The position numbers were made by a program, and so were the translations under genes. A stretch of DNA of 64,000 nt. Origin: CAZTQN01 sp964615765 (GTDB lineage Bacteria > Planctomycetota > Phycisphaerae > Phycisphaerales > UBA1924). The notes beneath the pieces were generated by a model. The model ran no database searches. It saw only the letters and a list, made by a program, of their open reading frames with translations, and was not told the DNA's origin. Location of the stretch: NCBI GenBank assembly GCA_964615765.1, contig CAZTQN010000010.1, positions 1 through 64,000 of the forward strand, in the 5' to 3' direction. Below are positions 53,104 through 62,063 of the stretch, in pieces (the first letter of the stretch is position 1; the number at the start of each line of letters is the position of its first letter).

Positions 53104-55821
53104 ATGACCGTCAACCCCTGCCCGTTCACATCCCGTTCGGCTCCGTCGCTCGCGCGTGCTCGGCTCGCGTGGTTCATGCTGCGCGCCAGCCTAAGAGCGT
53201 TCGCCCTTGCCGCGATGTTCGTGCTCGCGCTCGGCGGGAACCCCGCCCGGGCCCAGTGCACCGCCACCCACATCGCTCGCATCGGCGGCGACCCGCTCGC
53301 GTATTTCGCTCGCCTGACGACGCTGTACGTCGGCTATGCCGGGCGGCTGGAAATCCTCGACACCAGCGTGCCGTCCGCGCCCGTGGTGCTCGGGTCGGTG
53401 CTGCTCCCGGGGGTGCCCGAGCGCATCGATTTTCTCTCGGATCACCTGTACATCGCGATGGGCGACGGCGGGCTGGCGATTGTTGACGTGTCCAACCCCG
53501 CCGCACCCTCGGTGGCGTCCACGATCGTGCTGGACGATGTGGACGATGTCGCCGCGTCGGGCGGGCTGGCGTTCGTGATGACCACGACCGAACTGCACAT
53601 CTACGACGTCGCGACGCCCTCCTCGCCGACGCTCGAGTCGACGTGGGACAGCTCGATCACCGGCGCCGTCGTCAGCAAGGGCACGACGGCGTATCTGGTC
53701 AACACGTTCGGCGATGTCGAGGTCATCGACGCCGCCAACCCCAGCGCTCCCGTTCTGACTTCGACCTACGCCGTCACCCTCTCAAGCATCGCCGACGACG
53801 CGGCCCTCCGCGGGAACCTGCTCGCCATCGCCACGTTCGACGGGACCGAACTCATCGACATCACCAACCCCGCCGCGCTGGTGTTTCGCTCCGTGATCCC
53901 GAGCGCCAGCATCGCCGATCGCGTCGCCCTCGCCCAAAGCGGCGTCACGACGCTGCTCTACTGCGAAACGGATCTGTGCACCATCTCGGCGTACGACGTG
54001 ACCAACCCCGCTGCGCCGGTGTTCCGGTCCAGCGTTTCGCACTGCGCCAACACGTTCGCCGCGGCGCAGAACATGCTCTACGTCGGCGGCGATGCGCTGA
54101 ACTTCTACGACTTCGCCGCGCCGGCAACCCCTGCGCTCGAACACAACAGCGACCCGCAGCCGGACCTGATCGAGAAGATCCTGTCCGTCGGCCCGCAGTA
54201 CCTGTGGATGATCAAGGCGGACGATCAGCTGCGTGTCTATGACGTCAACAACCCGTTGACGCCCAGCTCGATCCACACGCGGGCGGTGGGCATATTGCCC
54301 AAGGACATGGTGCGCTCCGGCGGGCGCGTGTATATCGCCTACTTCGACAACTCCGCCCTTCCCGCCGCGACCGGTCGGATCGAAGTCTTCGACGCCCAGA
54401 CCAACCCTGCGTTCCCGATCTTCCTCGGCTCGCTCGCGACCGAACGCTACTTGCTCAAGATCGCCGTCGACGGCACCCGCGCGTACACCCTCGACGGCGA
54501 CGGGCGGCTTGAGATTTTCGACGTCGCCAGCCCCGGCGCGATGACCAAGATCGGCGAGCTCCCGAACGTCGGGCGCGAGGCCGTCTGTGTCAACGGCAAC
54601 ACGGTGTTCGTGGGCAACTTGAGCGGCGGCGTCAATGTCATTGACGTCAGCACGCCCTCGTCACCGGCGCTCATCGCCACGCACCCCCCGCGCACGAACC
54701 AGTTTCTTTATGACCTGATCGTCCGCGGCTCCACGGCGTTCGTCCTGCAATCCGACGAGCGGATCGACATCCTCGACGTCAGCGACCCCGTCAACCCCGT
54801 CTCGCTCTCGGCGCTCACCACCACCACGAACTCCTGGTCCGGCCTGGGCATGGTCGACTCCCTGCTGTTCATCAGCGTGAACGGCGTGAGCGTCCGGATC
54901 TACGACACGGCCGACCCTTCCAACCCCGTCCAACTGCCGATCGTCAAGGTCGGCGGCTTCATGGAGCACTTCGCGATCTCGGGCACCACGCTCTGGACAA
55001 CGGCGCTGAACGCCGGCCTTGCGGGCGTCACACTGCCCCAGGTCCCGCGCGTGATCGAGTGGCCCGCCGACGCGATCACCTGCGCCGGCGCCGGCAACGT
55101 CCAGTTCTCGACCCGCGTTGCCAACCCGACCGACGCCGGCGGCGCGACGTACCAATGGACGCGCAACGGCGTGCCGTTAACCAACGGCGCCGTGGCGAGC
55201 GGGGCCACCTTCTCCGGCGTGACGACACGCACGATGGCCATCGCCGGCGCGACCCCCGCCGAACTCGGCGACTACGCCTGCCAGATCACCAACACCTGCG
55301 GCACGGTCACCACCGAGCCGGCCCGGCTCTCCGCGGGCCTGGCGCCGACGGTGCTGCAGCAGCCCGCCGCCGCAGTCGCCTGCTACCGCGGCTCCGCCGT
55401 GTTCGAGGTCGCCGGAGTCGGCACCTCCCCCTTCACGTTCCAGTGGCAGCGCGAGACGTCTCCCGGCTCGGGCAACTTCATCAACGTCACGGACACCGTC
55501 GCCACCGACTTCACCGTCAGCGGGGCGACGACCCGGACGCTCACGATCACGCCCGCAGCCGGGCGCTCGCTGCCCGCGTCCGTCGCGACGAACTATCGCT
55601 GCCGGATCGCCAACATCTGCGGCAACACCACCACCAACCCCGCCGCCCTGCGCGTCTGCCGCGGCGATTTCAACTGCATGAGCGGGCTCACCGTCCAGGA
55701 CATCTTCGATTTCCTCGCCGCCTACTTCGCGGCGAGCCCGACGGGCGACTTCAACGGGGTCGGCGGGTTGACGGTGCAGGACATCTTCGACTTCCTTGCC
55801 GCCTACTTCGCGGGCTGCTGA
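53104..55821 (+). CDS. Secreted LVIVD-propeller, Ig-like and dockerin protein
   Basis: 905 aa. ATG 53104 has AGGAG 6 nt upstream. Long signal peptide (about 1-50, GNPARAQ). Residues about 60-640 repeat the phrase LxIVDVSNPxxPxxxxS roughly a dozen times: LVIVD repeats forming a beta-propeller. About 650-860 holds two Ig-like domains (ITCAGAGNVQFSTRVANP; ACYRGSAVFEVAGVG), each with the usual Cys pair. The last 55 residues are two dockerin-like repeats (FNCMSGLTVQDIFDFL; DFNGVGGLTVQDIFDFL) ending AAYFAGC. It is thus a large adhesion- or scaffold-like exported protein. Confidence 0.85.
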   Translation: MTVNPCPFTSRSAPSLARARLAWFMLRASLRAFALAAMFVLALGGNPARAQCTATHIARIGGDPLAYFARLTTLYVGYAGRLEILDTSVPSAPVVLGSVLLPGVPERIDFLSDHLYIAMGDGGLAIVDVSNPAAPSVASTIVLDDVDDVAASGGLAFVMTTTELHIYDVATPSSPTLESTWDSSITGAVVSKGTTAYLVNTFGDVEVIDAANPSAPVLTSTYAVTLSSIADDAALRGNLLAIATFDGTELIDITNPAALVFRSVIPSASIADRVALAQSGVTTLLYCETDLCTISAYDVTNPAAPVFRSSVSHCANTFAAAQNMLYVGGDALNFYDFAAPATPALEHNSDPQPDLIEKILSVGPQYLWMIKADDQLRVYDVNNPLTPSSIHTRAVGILPKDMVRSGGRVYIAYFDNSALPAATGRIEVFDAQTNPAFPIFLGSLATERYLLKIAVDGTRAYTLDGDGRLEIFDVASPGAMTKIGELPNVGREAVCVNGNTVFVGNLSGGVNVIDVSTPSSPALIATHPPRTNQFLYDLIVRGSTAFVLQSDERIDILDVSDPVNPVSLSALTTTTNSWSGLGMVDSLLFISVNGVSVRIYDTADPSNPVQLPIVKVGGFMEHFAISGTTLWTTALNAGLAGVTLPQVPRVIEWPADAITCAGAGNVQFSTRVANPTDAGGATYQWTRNGVPLTNGAVASGATFSGVTTRTMAIAGATPAELGDYACQITNTCGTVTTEPARLSAGLAPTVLQQPAAAVACYRGSAVFEVAGVGTSPFTFQWQRETSPGSGNFINVTDTVATDFTVSGATTRTLTITPAAGRSLPASVATNYRCRIANICGNTTTNPAALRVCRGDFNCMSGLTVQDIFDFLAAYFAASPTGDFNGVGGLTVQDIFDFLAAYFAGC

Positions 55822-55859
55822 GGCTCGCGCCCGCGCAGGCCCGCCTCACCGGCCCGACA

Positions 55860-57179
55860 TCACGCGCCCATCGACGCGCGAACGACCTCCGCCGCCCGGT
55901 GCAGTTCCTCTTCGGTGTTCAGGATGTCCGGGCAGAGTCGCACATGCCCGGCCCGCGCGTCGGCGTTGACGCCGAGGGACTTCAGCCGCTCGCACCAGCC
56001 CGGCGCGTCCGCGTGCGGCACGAGCAGGAACGCCCCGCGCGAGGGCAGTTCGCGGAGGGGCACGCCCCTCTCCCGCAAAGCCGCGGCGAGCGTGCGCTGC
56101 TGCGCCATCGAGTACGCCCGCAGCCGCTCGACACCGAGCGCCAGCGTCAGGTGCAGCCCGGCCCGGGCCTGAAAGAACGGCAGCACGGGCATCGTCGATT
56201 CCAGCCACGCGTCGCCGCCGGGAGAAAGCAGCGGCTGCTCCGGACGCTGGTACTTGAACGTGTCGAGCTTGGCGAACCAGCCGGTATCGAGCGTGCGCGG
56301 CTTGCCCTCGCGCTCGGGCTCCGACGTCAGCGGGAGGTGCCTGGGATGAATCGCCAGCCAGCACGCGCCCGGCCCGCCGCGGGTGTACTTGTACGACCCG
56401 CCGATCGCGAAGTCGGCCCCGAGGCGGTCGAAGTCGACCGGCACGACGCCGGCGCTGTGGTAGGTGTCGAGCATCGACCACGCGCCCGCCGCCCGCGCCG
56501 CGGCGACGATGCGGTCGACCCCGTCCAGCACCTGCCCCGTGGCGAAGATGATCTGTGAACACACAACCAGCGACGGACGCTGGGCGTCGCGGATCGCCTC
56601 GAGGTACCCGTCGGCGTCGATCAGCCGCACGCCCTCGTGCACGCGCCCGGGGACCCAGCGGATCTGGATCCGACCCTTCAGCGCGTACGTGCGCAGGATG
56701 AAGTCGATCGAATCGAACTCGCCGGCGCTGGCGATGACCGTCGGCGGGCGGCCGCTCGCGTCGAGCGCCGGCAGCGCGTTCAGCACCGAACGCAGGCCCG
56801 CGCCGGCGCTGGGCCTGGGGACGACGGCGTCGCCGCGCGCCGCGCCGATCAGCCGGGCCACGCCGGCGCGGAACGCCGTCATCTCGTTGAGCCACAGGCC
56901 CCAGGCCCCGTCCATGTCTGCGTACCAGGCGTCGAGGGCCCGCGCGACGTCATCGGCCATCATGTCCAGCGGGCGGCCCAGCGAGTGGTTGGCGAGGTAG
57001 ATCTCCCGGCGCAACAGCACGCGCGAGAACAGCGGCCAGATGTGGGCCCGCAGGCCGGCCTCCGAGAGCGGGCCCGGCCCGAGGGCGGCGGCCGCCGCGG
57101 CGATGCGGTCATCGATGCGGAACTCGGGCAAAGACGCTGCGGGCGCTTGCCCGGGGCGGGTGTCGGTCGCGCTGCTCAT
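55860..57179 (-). CDS. PLP-dependent aminotransferase class V / kynureninase-like
   Basis: 439 aa from ATG 57179. PLP lysine is K264 in GGSYKYTRGGPG; D238 and H241 (MLDTYHSAG) match the cofactor-binding acid and histidine of the group. The N-terminus has YLANHSLGRPLD (from 61), a kynureninase-like entry. The closest enzymes would be kynureninase or related class V hydrolases or aminotransferases; substrate not determined, and no other tryptophan catabolic genes are present. The ATG overlaps the pgsA stop (ATGA), so it is translationally coupled to pgsA. Confidence 0.8.
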   Translation of the reverse strand: MSSATDTRPGQAPAASLPEFRIDDRIAAAAAALGPGPLSEAGLRAHIWPLFSRVLLRREIYLANHSLGRPLDMMADDVARALDAWYADMDGAWGLWLNEMTAFRAGVARLIGAARGDAVVPRPSAGAGLRSVLNALPALDASGRPPTVIASAGEFDSIDFILRTYALKGRIQIRWVPGRVHEGVRLIDADGYLEAIRDAQRPSLVVCSQIIFATGQVLDGVDRIVAAARAAGAWSMLDTYHSAGVVPVDFDRLGADFAIGGSYKYTRGGPGACWLAIHPRHLPLTSEPEREGKPRTLDTGWFAKLDTFKYQRPEQPLLSPGGDAWLESTMPVLPFFQARAGLHLTLALGVERLRAYSMAQQRTLAAALRERGVPLRELPSRGAFLLVPHADAPGWCERLKSLGVNADARAGHVRLCPDILNTEEELHRAAEVVRASMGA

Positions 57180-57850
57180 GCCCGAAGTGTTGGCGTGCCG
57201 AGCACGCGGACGCCGCGGACGACATACGGCACGGTGCTCCACGCCGTCACCCCGACGGTCAGCCACACCAGCCCGGCGATGACGTTCGACGCCGACGCCG
57301 CGTAGCCCAGCCCGATCAGCACCATCACGCCCGGCACGCACACGCTCTGCACGACCATCTTGGCCTTGCCGGACCAGTCGGCCGCGAACGAGACACCGCG
57401 GGATTCGGCCTCCGCCCGGATGCTGGTCACGAGCAGTTCTCGCCCCAGGATGACGGAGACCATCCAGGGCGCGACGTGCGAAACGCTCCGGGCCGCGGGT
57501 TCGTCGCCCGCCGCGGCGAGCACGAACGCCGGGCCCGCCAGGAACGCGAACGAGCCGATGACCAGCAGTTTGTCGGCGAAGGGATCCATGATGCGCCCGA
57601 GCACGCTGACCACGCGCCAGCGCCGGGCGAGGTAGCCGTCGAGCGCGTCGGTCACCGCGGCGACCACGAACAGCGCGGCGCACGCCAGCAGCCACACGTC
57701 GGGGCGGGTCGGCCCGCCGGGGCCGGGGCGCGCGGGCGAGTCGCTGATGGTCCACAGGCTGAGCCCGGCGAACAGCCCGGCCGCCATGACGACGCGCAGG
57801 GCCGTCAGGGCGTTGGGGATCCACGCTCGTGGGCCGGAGGGAGTGTTCAT
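57176..57850 (-). CDS. pgsA: CDP-alcohol phosphatidyltransferase (PgsA-type)
   Basis: 224 aa from ATG 57850; longer upstream readings run through the tRNA gene and are rejected. It transfers a phosphatidyl group from CDP-diacylglycerol to glycerol phosphate or a similar alcohol. The motif D-x2-DG-x2-AR-x8-G-x3-D-x3-D is complete: D68, D71, G72, A75, R76, G85, D89 and D93. Five to six membrane helices. Exact alcohol acceptor inferred from family. Confidence 0.85.
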   Translation of the reverse strand: MNTPSGPRAWIPNALTALRVVMAAGLFAGLSLWTISDSPARPGPGGPTRPDVWLLACAALFVVAAVTDALDGYLARRWRVVSVLGRIMDPFADKLLVIGSFAFLAGPAFVLAAAGDEPAARSVSHVAPWMVSVILGRELLVTSIRAEAESRGVSFAADWSGKAKMVVQSVCVPGVMVLIGLGYAASASNVIAGLVWLTVGVTAWSTVPYVVRGVRVLGTPTLRA

Positions 57851-57895
57851 GCCCGCAGCACCTGCCTCCCCATGCCGAACGCCCATCACTGCAAA

Positions 57896-57982
57896 CGGTG
57901 CGAGAGGGATTCGAACCCCCGAGGCCCTTTCAGACCTATTCGATTTCAAGTCGAACGCCTTCAGCCGCTCGGCCATCGCACC
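57896..57982 (-). tRNA. tRNA-Ser (anticodon UGA)
   Basis: A class II tRNA of 87 nt. Acceptor stem GGTGCGA pairs with TCGCACC; the D arm has GGCCGAGCGGCTGAAGG-type sequence; anticodon stem TTCGA/TCGAA encloses loop CTTGAAA with anticodon TGA; a long variable arm and the T-arm GGGGGTTCGAATCCC follow. Discriminator G at 57896. CCA is not encoded. It stands just upstream of pgsA. Confidence 0.95.
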
Positions 57983-58051
57983 CGGACGGGCAATCGTCAG
58001 GACCGCGCCCCGGCGGGTCAACCGCGGCGTGGGGCGGGGCTAGTCTCCGGG

Positions 58052-58663
58052 ATGAACCCTGCACCGGGGAATCTGCGCTCGTTCTGCCGGGGCTGCGGGT
58101 ACGACCTGACGGGGGCGAGCGCCGGCGCCTGCCCCGAGTGCGGGCGAGCCTTCGACCCCGCCGACGCCCGCAGTGTCGACCGCCGCCGCCTGAAGTCCCG
58201 GCGTCGCCGGCAGGCGCTGCGCCTGCTCGCCGTCGGCGGGGTTGTCGCGCTCGTGCTCGCCTTCGCGCCGCGCGGGTACGTGCGTATCGACGCGACGCTG
58301 ACGGACCAGGCCGGGCAGCCCATGGGCACCAGTTCGGCGTTCGCGCCGATCCCGCCGGGCTGGATCGGTCGGGGCTACGGCGTGTGGTGGACCATCGCCG
58401 ACCCGAGCGCCGCCACGCCCGGCCCGCTGATGCAGGCTCACTTCAGCATCGTTGCCGTTCGGCGCGAATGGCTGAACGCCGGCACCAGCCAGTCCACCAG
58501 CACCGGCAGCATCGCGACCGACGGGCGGCGGACGGTCAACATCGCGTCGGAAACCGTCGGGCAGATCGCGCTCCGCTGCGCCCGGCCGATCGCGGGGCGG
58601 ATGGCGGTCGACGCCGCGCCGGGCGGGATGATGATGTACGACATGCCCGAAGACGCAAACTGA
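58052..58663 (+). CDS. Small protein with N-terminal zinc ribbon and membrane helix
   Basis: 203 aa. The ribbon CRGCGYDLTG...CPECG (about 13-31) is followed by a basic stretch (RRRLKSRRRRQ), one membrane helix (about 56-71) and an extracytoplasmic region of about 130 residues without known fold, ending MMMYDMPEDAN. It matches the family seen at 4855-12334, here with the ribbon first. ATG 58052 is preceded by GGGATG-like context without a clear Shine-Dalgarno. Confidence 0.65.
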   Translation: MNPAPGNLRSFCRGCGYDLTGASAGACPECGRAFDPADARSVDRRRLKSRRRRQALRLLAVGGVVALVLAFAPRGYVRIDATLTDQAGQPMGTSSAFAPIPPGWIGRGYGVWWTIADPSAATPGPLMQAHFSIVAVRREWLNAGTSQSTSTGSIATDGRRTVNIASETVGQIALRCARPIAGRMAVDAAPGGMMMYDMPEDAN

Positions 58664-58725
58664 CCTGAATCAACCGCTCGACTACGTTTGTGACACCGCG
58701 AGCTGGATTAAGAGCGGAGACAGTT

Positions 58726-59571
58726 ATGGCACAGCGTACGCGAGTTACCTTGACCAAGGCGCAAGCAGAATCGCCAACAGGGCGAGCGCTGATTCAAGCG
58801 ATTCTGGACATGTGCCATGACGGCGAGTTGACGATGGAGGAGATTGAACACTTCCACATATCGCTTCGCACCGCAGACGACACGATACCGGCTGTCCAAG
58901 TCCTGCGTGCATTGACACGCGCGGTTGTGGCCGATGGGATAATCGATCCGGTTGAGGCGTACGACCTGAAATGTCACTTTGAACGCGTGCTCCCTAAAGA
59001 AATTCGCGGCATTGTCACGACGCACCTTGAGTCGATCGGAGCGCCACCGAGAGCAGAGAGGAAGCAAGACGACTGGCGATCGGACCCCGCGACAATCCGG
59101 CAGATCGAGTACATCATCGCGCTCGGCGGAAGCACCGCCGCAGGCATGTCGAAGGGGCAGGCCTCTGACCTGATCGAGGAGCTCTTGCTGGCGCGTCCGC
59201 CAACACCACGCCAGATGATGCTGATCAGATTCTTCGACCGATTGGACCTGGCTCGCTCGACCAAGGAGCAAGTCAGCCTCTGGATTGACCAGGTCTTCAT
59301 CCATCAGCCGTCGCATGAACGCGCCTGGGACCGCTTCAAGATTGAAACGGGTCGCGATCCGGCGAGTCTCGACTACGAGCTTGTTCCTATCGGAGCCTAT
59401 CGCCAGTATCTGCGCGAGCAATCCGCCGGAACCACGCCAACGGCCACACCACCCGTGCCGAAGGAACTCAAGCCGACTCGCCAAGTCAACTACTGGATGT
59501 TCGTTTGGATCGCCATGGGACTCATGGTGTTGGTGGTCGTGGTGCTGATCAGTTCGAGCGCGTTCCGCTGA
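58726..59571 (+). CDS. Tail-anchored protein of unknown function, low GC
   Basis: 281 aa from ATG 58726, with GGAG 7 nt upstream. Helical. An early segment resembles TerB-like repeats (VVADGIIDPVEAYDL), and two similar units RQIEYIIALGGS and RQMMLIRFFDRL occur at about 125-185, a pattern reminiscent of the short phage/helicase-associated repeats with PTxxQ motifs. A single C-terminal membrane helix (about 255-275) is followed by SSSAFR, so the protein would be tail-anchored. A hand count of one 60-bp line gives about 58 % GC against about 70 % around it. Possibly acquired. No function proposed. Confidence 0.6.
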   Translation: MAQRTRVTLTKAQAESPTGRALIQAILDMCHDGELTMEEIEHFHISLRTADDTIPAVQVLRALTRAVVADGIIDPVEAYDLKCHFERVLPKEIRGIVTTHLESIGAPPRAERKQDDWRSDPATIRQIEYIIALGGSTAAGMSKGQASDLIEELLLARPPTPRQMMLIRFFDRLDLARSTKEQVSLWIDQVFIHQPSHERAWDRFKIETGRDPASLDYELVPIGAYRQYLREQSAGTTPTATPPVPKELKPTRQVNYWMFVWIAMGLMVLVVVVLISSSAFR

Positions 59572-59574
59572 CGC

Positions 59575-60204
59575 TTACTGGATCGCCTCGAGGTACACCG
59601 AGATCGGCTGCGTGAACGGATTGTCAAACCCGCGGAGCGGCATGCCGGTGGTCTGGTCCATGGTCGCCGTCTCGCGCATCTCCGGATCGACCGACTCGCC
59701 GAAGGAGGCGTCGATGATCCGCTCGAACCCGCACAGCACCAGCAGCCACGTGAGCGAGTAGCGGTCCCAGAAGAACCAGTGCCCGATCTTGGAGGGCTGC
59801 TCGAAGGACTTGGGCGAGCCGCCCATGTGCCGCAGGCAGTCAAGTTCCGAGGAAAAGTGCGGCGCGAGGAAGCGGTTGCCGGCGTAGAACGCCGCGTCCC
59901 CCTCGCGCCAGGCGCGGACGAACTTCTCGCAGTCCGGCAAAACCAGGCGCAGCACCCCGCCGGGCTGCAGCACGCGCCGGCAGTCGGCGATCAGCCGCCG
60001 GGCCGCCTCGATGGGCATGTGCTCCAGGCTGTGCGAGCAGAAGGCGCGGCGGACCGATCCGTCGGCGAAGCCGCTCAGCCCCCGCGTGCTCAGGTCGTAC
60101 CCGAGTTCGTACTCGAGGTTCGTCCAGCCGGGATGAGCCCACTGCACGCCCCCGCCCAGGTTCAGGCTGAGGCCGGCCGCGGGCGTTTCGGGCGTGTGCG
60201 TCAT
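59575..60204 (-). CDS. Class I SAM-dependent methyltransferase
   Basis: 209 aa. LNLGGGVQWAHPGWTNLEYE is the SAM-binding motif I, then DLSTRGLSGFADGSV and FCSHSLEHM (motif of small-molecule methyltransferases of the type-11 group), LQPGGVLRLVLPDCEKF. The end is a variable domain. Substrate unknown; similar genes often lie in surface polysaccharide or sugar clusters, which is not the case here. Just downstream of nuoG on the same strand with an 11-bp gap. Confidence 0.8.
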   Translation of the reverse strand: MTHTPETPAAGLSLNLGGGVQWAHPGWTNLEYELGYDLSTRGLSGFADGSVRRAFCSHSLEHMPIEAARRLIADCRRVLQPGGVLRLVLPDCEKFVRAWREGDAAFYAGNRFLAPHFSSELDCLRHMGGSPKSFEQPSKIGHWFFWDRYSLTWLLVLCGFERIIDASFGESVDPEMRETATMDQTTGMPLRGFDNPFTQPISVYLEAIQ

Positions 60205-60215
60205 CGCGTCCGGGT

Positions 60216-61970
60216 TCAGAGCTCAACCACCTGCATGTCCGGCACCTGCTCGACGGGGAGGCTGGGCGTGACGACCTGGGCCACCAGCGGCGACAGCGCG
60301 GGGAACATCGCCGCCATCGCCTGGCGCGCGTGGGCCGCGTTGTACATCTCGCCCACGGGGCGGACGACCGTGGCCCCGTCGGGCACCTGGCCGGCCTTGC
60401 CGGGGTTGATCATCACCGTCTCCGCGGCGACCGGGGCCGTGCGCCCGTCCAGCAGGGCTTCGAGGTCGAGCGCGATCTGAGCCTCGGGCTTGCCCGGCTC
60501 GACGGGCGGGATCGCCTGCTCGAACGACTGCAGCATGTTCCGCGCGTTCTCGAAGGTGCCCGCCTTCTCCAGCCACGTGCACCCGGGCAGCACCACGTCC
60601 GCCTCGCGGGTCAGCACGCTCTCGAGCGTGTCGATGACCACCGTGAACGGGCGCGTCTGCCCGACCGCGCGGACGGCGTCCTTCAGCCCCTGCGGGGCCC
60701 AGTCGCCCGTGTAGTTGCCCGTCAGCACGACGGCCCCGAACTCCCCGCTGCGCACTCGGGACTCGAAGCCCGCCGCGTCGACGATCGACCCGCCGAAAGC
60801 CTCCAGCACGCGGCGGACGCCCCGCGCGTTCGGGGCCTTTTCCGCGGAGATCTTGAACCCCTTGGGGTCATTGGGCGGGAAGGTCTGATCCTGCCCGACG
60901 ACCGGGACATAGCCCACGCCCAGCACGGCGTTCTTGTCGATCCGCCGGGCCAGGCGGGCCAGGTGGAACGCGTCCTCGCACGAGAGCATCGGGCTGATGA
61001 GCACGCCCAGGCGCTTCCCGCCGGAGGCCGCCGTCGTCAGACCGGCCAGCGCGTCGCGGTATGCCCGGTTCCAGTCGCTCGCGACCTGCAGCCCGAACTG
61101 GCGGCGCTGGGCGCTGCTGAGCCGCTGCTCGGAGTGCACGTGCTTCCACCCGTAGCGGACCTCGTCGGAGATCCACCACTTGTTGACGCTCATGTTCGTG
61201 CGCGGCTTGATGCGGTACACCCGACCGTCGTTGGTGTCGACGCGGATGTTGTCGCCCGAGGCCGTGATCCCGTCGATCGAGGGCGTCTCTTTCAGGAACC
61301 AGACGCGCTGGGCGAACAGGAAGTCCTTATCGAGCAGCGCGCCGACGGGGCAAAGGTCCGTCACGTTGGCGCTCAGCGGGTTGTCGAGCGCGATGCCGGG
61401 GAAGATGTCGATCTCTTCCTTGTTGCCGCGGCCTTGCACGAGCAGTTCCGCCGTGCCCGTCACTTCCCGCGTGAAGCGGACGCAGCGGGTGCACATGATG
61501 CAGCGGTCGGCGTAGAGGTAGACGTGGGGGCCGAGGTCCTTCTTGGGGTTCTTGACCTTGGTCTCCTCGAAGCGGGAGACGCCGCGGCCGTATTGGTACG
61601 AATAGTCCTGCAAGAAGCACTCGCCGGACTGGTCGCACACGGGGCAATCGAGCGGGTGGTTGATGAGCAGGTATTCCATCACCGCCTTCTGGTTGGCGAT
61701 GGACTTGGGCGAGTCGGTGTACACGACCATGCCGTCGGCGCACGACGTCTGGCACGTGGGAACGAGCTTGGGGATCGGCTCGAGCGCGTTGTTGTTGCGC
61801 GGGTTGGGCTGCCAGACCTCGGCCAGGCAGATGCGGCACGAGGCGACGATCGACAGCCCGTCGTGGTAGCAGTACTGCGGGATCTCGATCCCGTGCGCGT
61901 TGGCCACCTGCAGGATCATCTGCCCGGGGGTAAAGTCGCAGCGCTGCCCGTTGATGGTGATGGAAGGCAT
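60216..61970 (-). CDS. nuoG: NADH-quinone oxidoreductase subunit G (short form)
   Basis: 584 aa from ATG 61970. The N-terminal ferredoxin domain carries the [2Fe-2S] ligands C34, C45, C48 and C73. The H-x3-C-x2-C-x5-C site (H105, C109, C112, C118) and the four-Cys site C157, C160, C163, C207 give the usual [4Fe-4S] clusters N5 and N4-type. The C-terminal molybdopterin-like domain is shorter than in E. coli NuoG (about 910 aa). No other Fe-S or flavin subunit gene is beside it; nuoJKLMN is 36 kb away. Confidence 0.93.
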   Translation of the reverse strand: MPSITINGQRCDFTPGQMILQVANAHGIEIPQYCYHDGLSIVASCRICLAEVWQPNPRNNNALEPIPKLVPTCQTSCADGMVVYTDSPKSIANQKAVMEYLLINHPLDCPVCDQSGECFLQDYSYQYGRGVSRFEETKVKNPKKDLGPHVYLYADRCIMCTRCVRFTREVTGTAELLVQGRGNKEEIDIFPGIALDNPLSANVTDLCPVGALLDKDFLFAQRVWFLKETPSIDGITASGDNIRVDTNDGRVYRIKPRTNMSVNKWWISDEVRYGWKHVHSEQRLSSAQRRQFGLQVASDWNRAYRDALAGLTTAASGGKRLGVLISPMLSCEDAFHLARLARRIDKNAVLGVGYVPVVGQDQTFPPNDPKGFKISAEKAPNARGVRRVLEAFGGSIVDAAGFESRVRSGEFGAVVLTGNYTGDWAPQGLKDAVRAVGQTRPFTVVIDTLESVLTREADVVLPGCTWLEKAGTFENARNMLQSFEQAIPPVEPGKPEAQIALDLEALLDGRTAPVAAETVMINPGKAGQVPDGATVVRPVGEMYNAAHARQAMAAMFPALSPLVAQVVTPSLPVEQVPDMQVVEL

Positions 61971-62063
61971 GGGGGCCAATGGTAAGGCGGAAACCGGCGC
62001 GCGTCCGCACGCACCGGCAAACCATCGTCCGGACCGTTTCGCCCCCTGCGCGGGCGTTCCCGA

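Noticed and set aside
57851..58021. N-terminal extension of pgsA
   Set aside because: It reads through the tRNA-Ser gene.
58726..59571. Prophage or island around the low-GC gene
   Set aside because: No integrase, attachment repeat or other phage gene is visible, although a tRNA gene lies about 0.75 kb away; neighbours are ordinary chromosomal genes.
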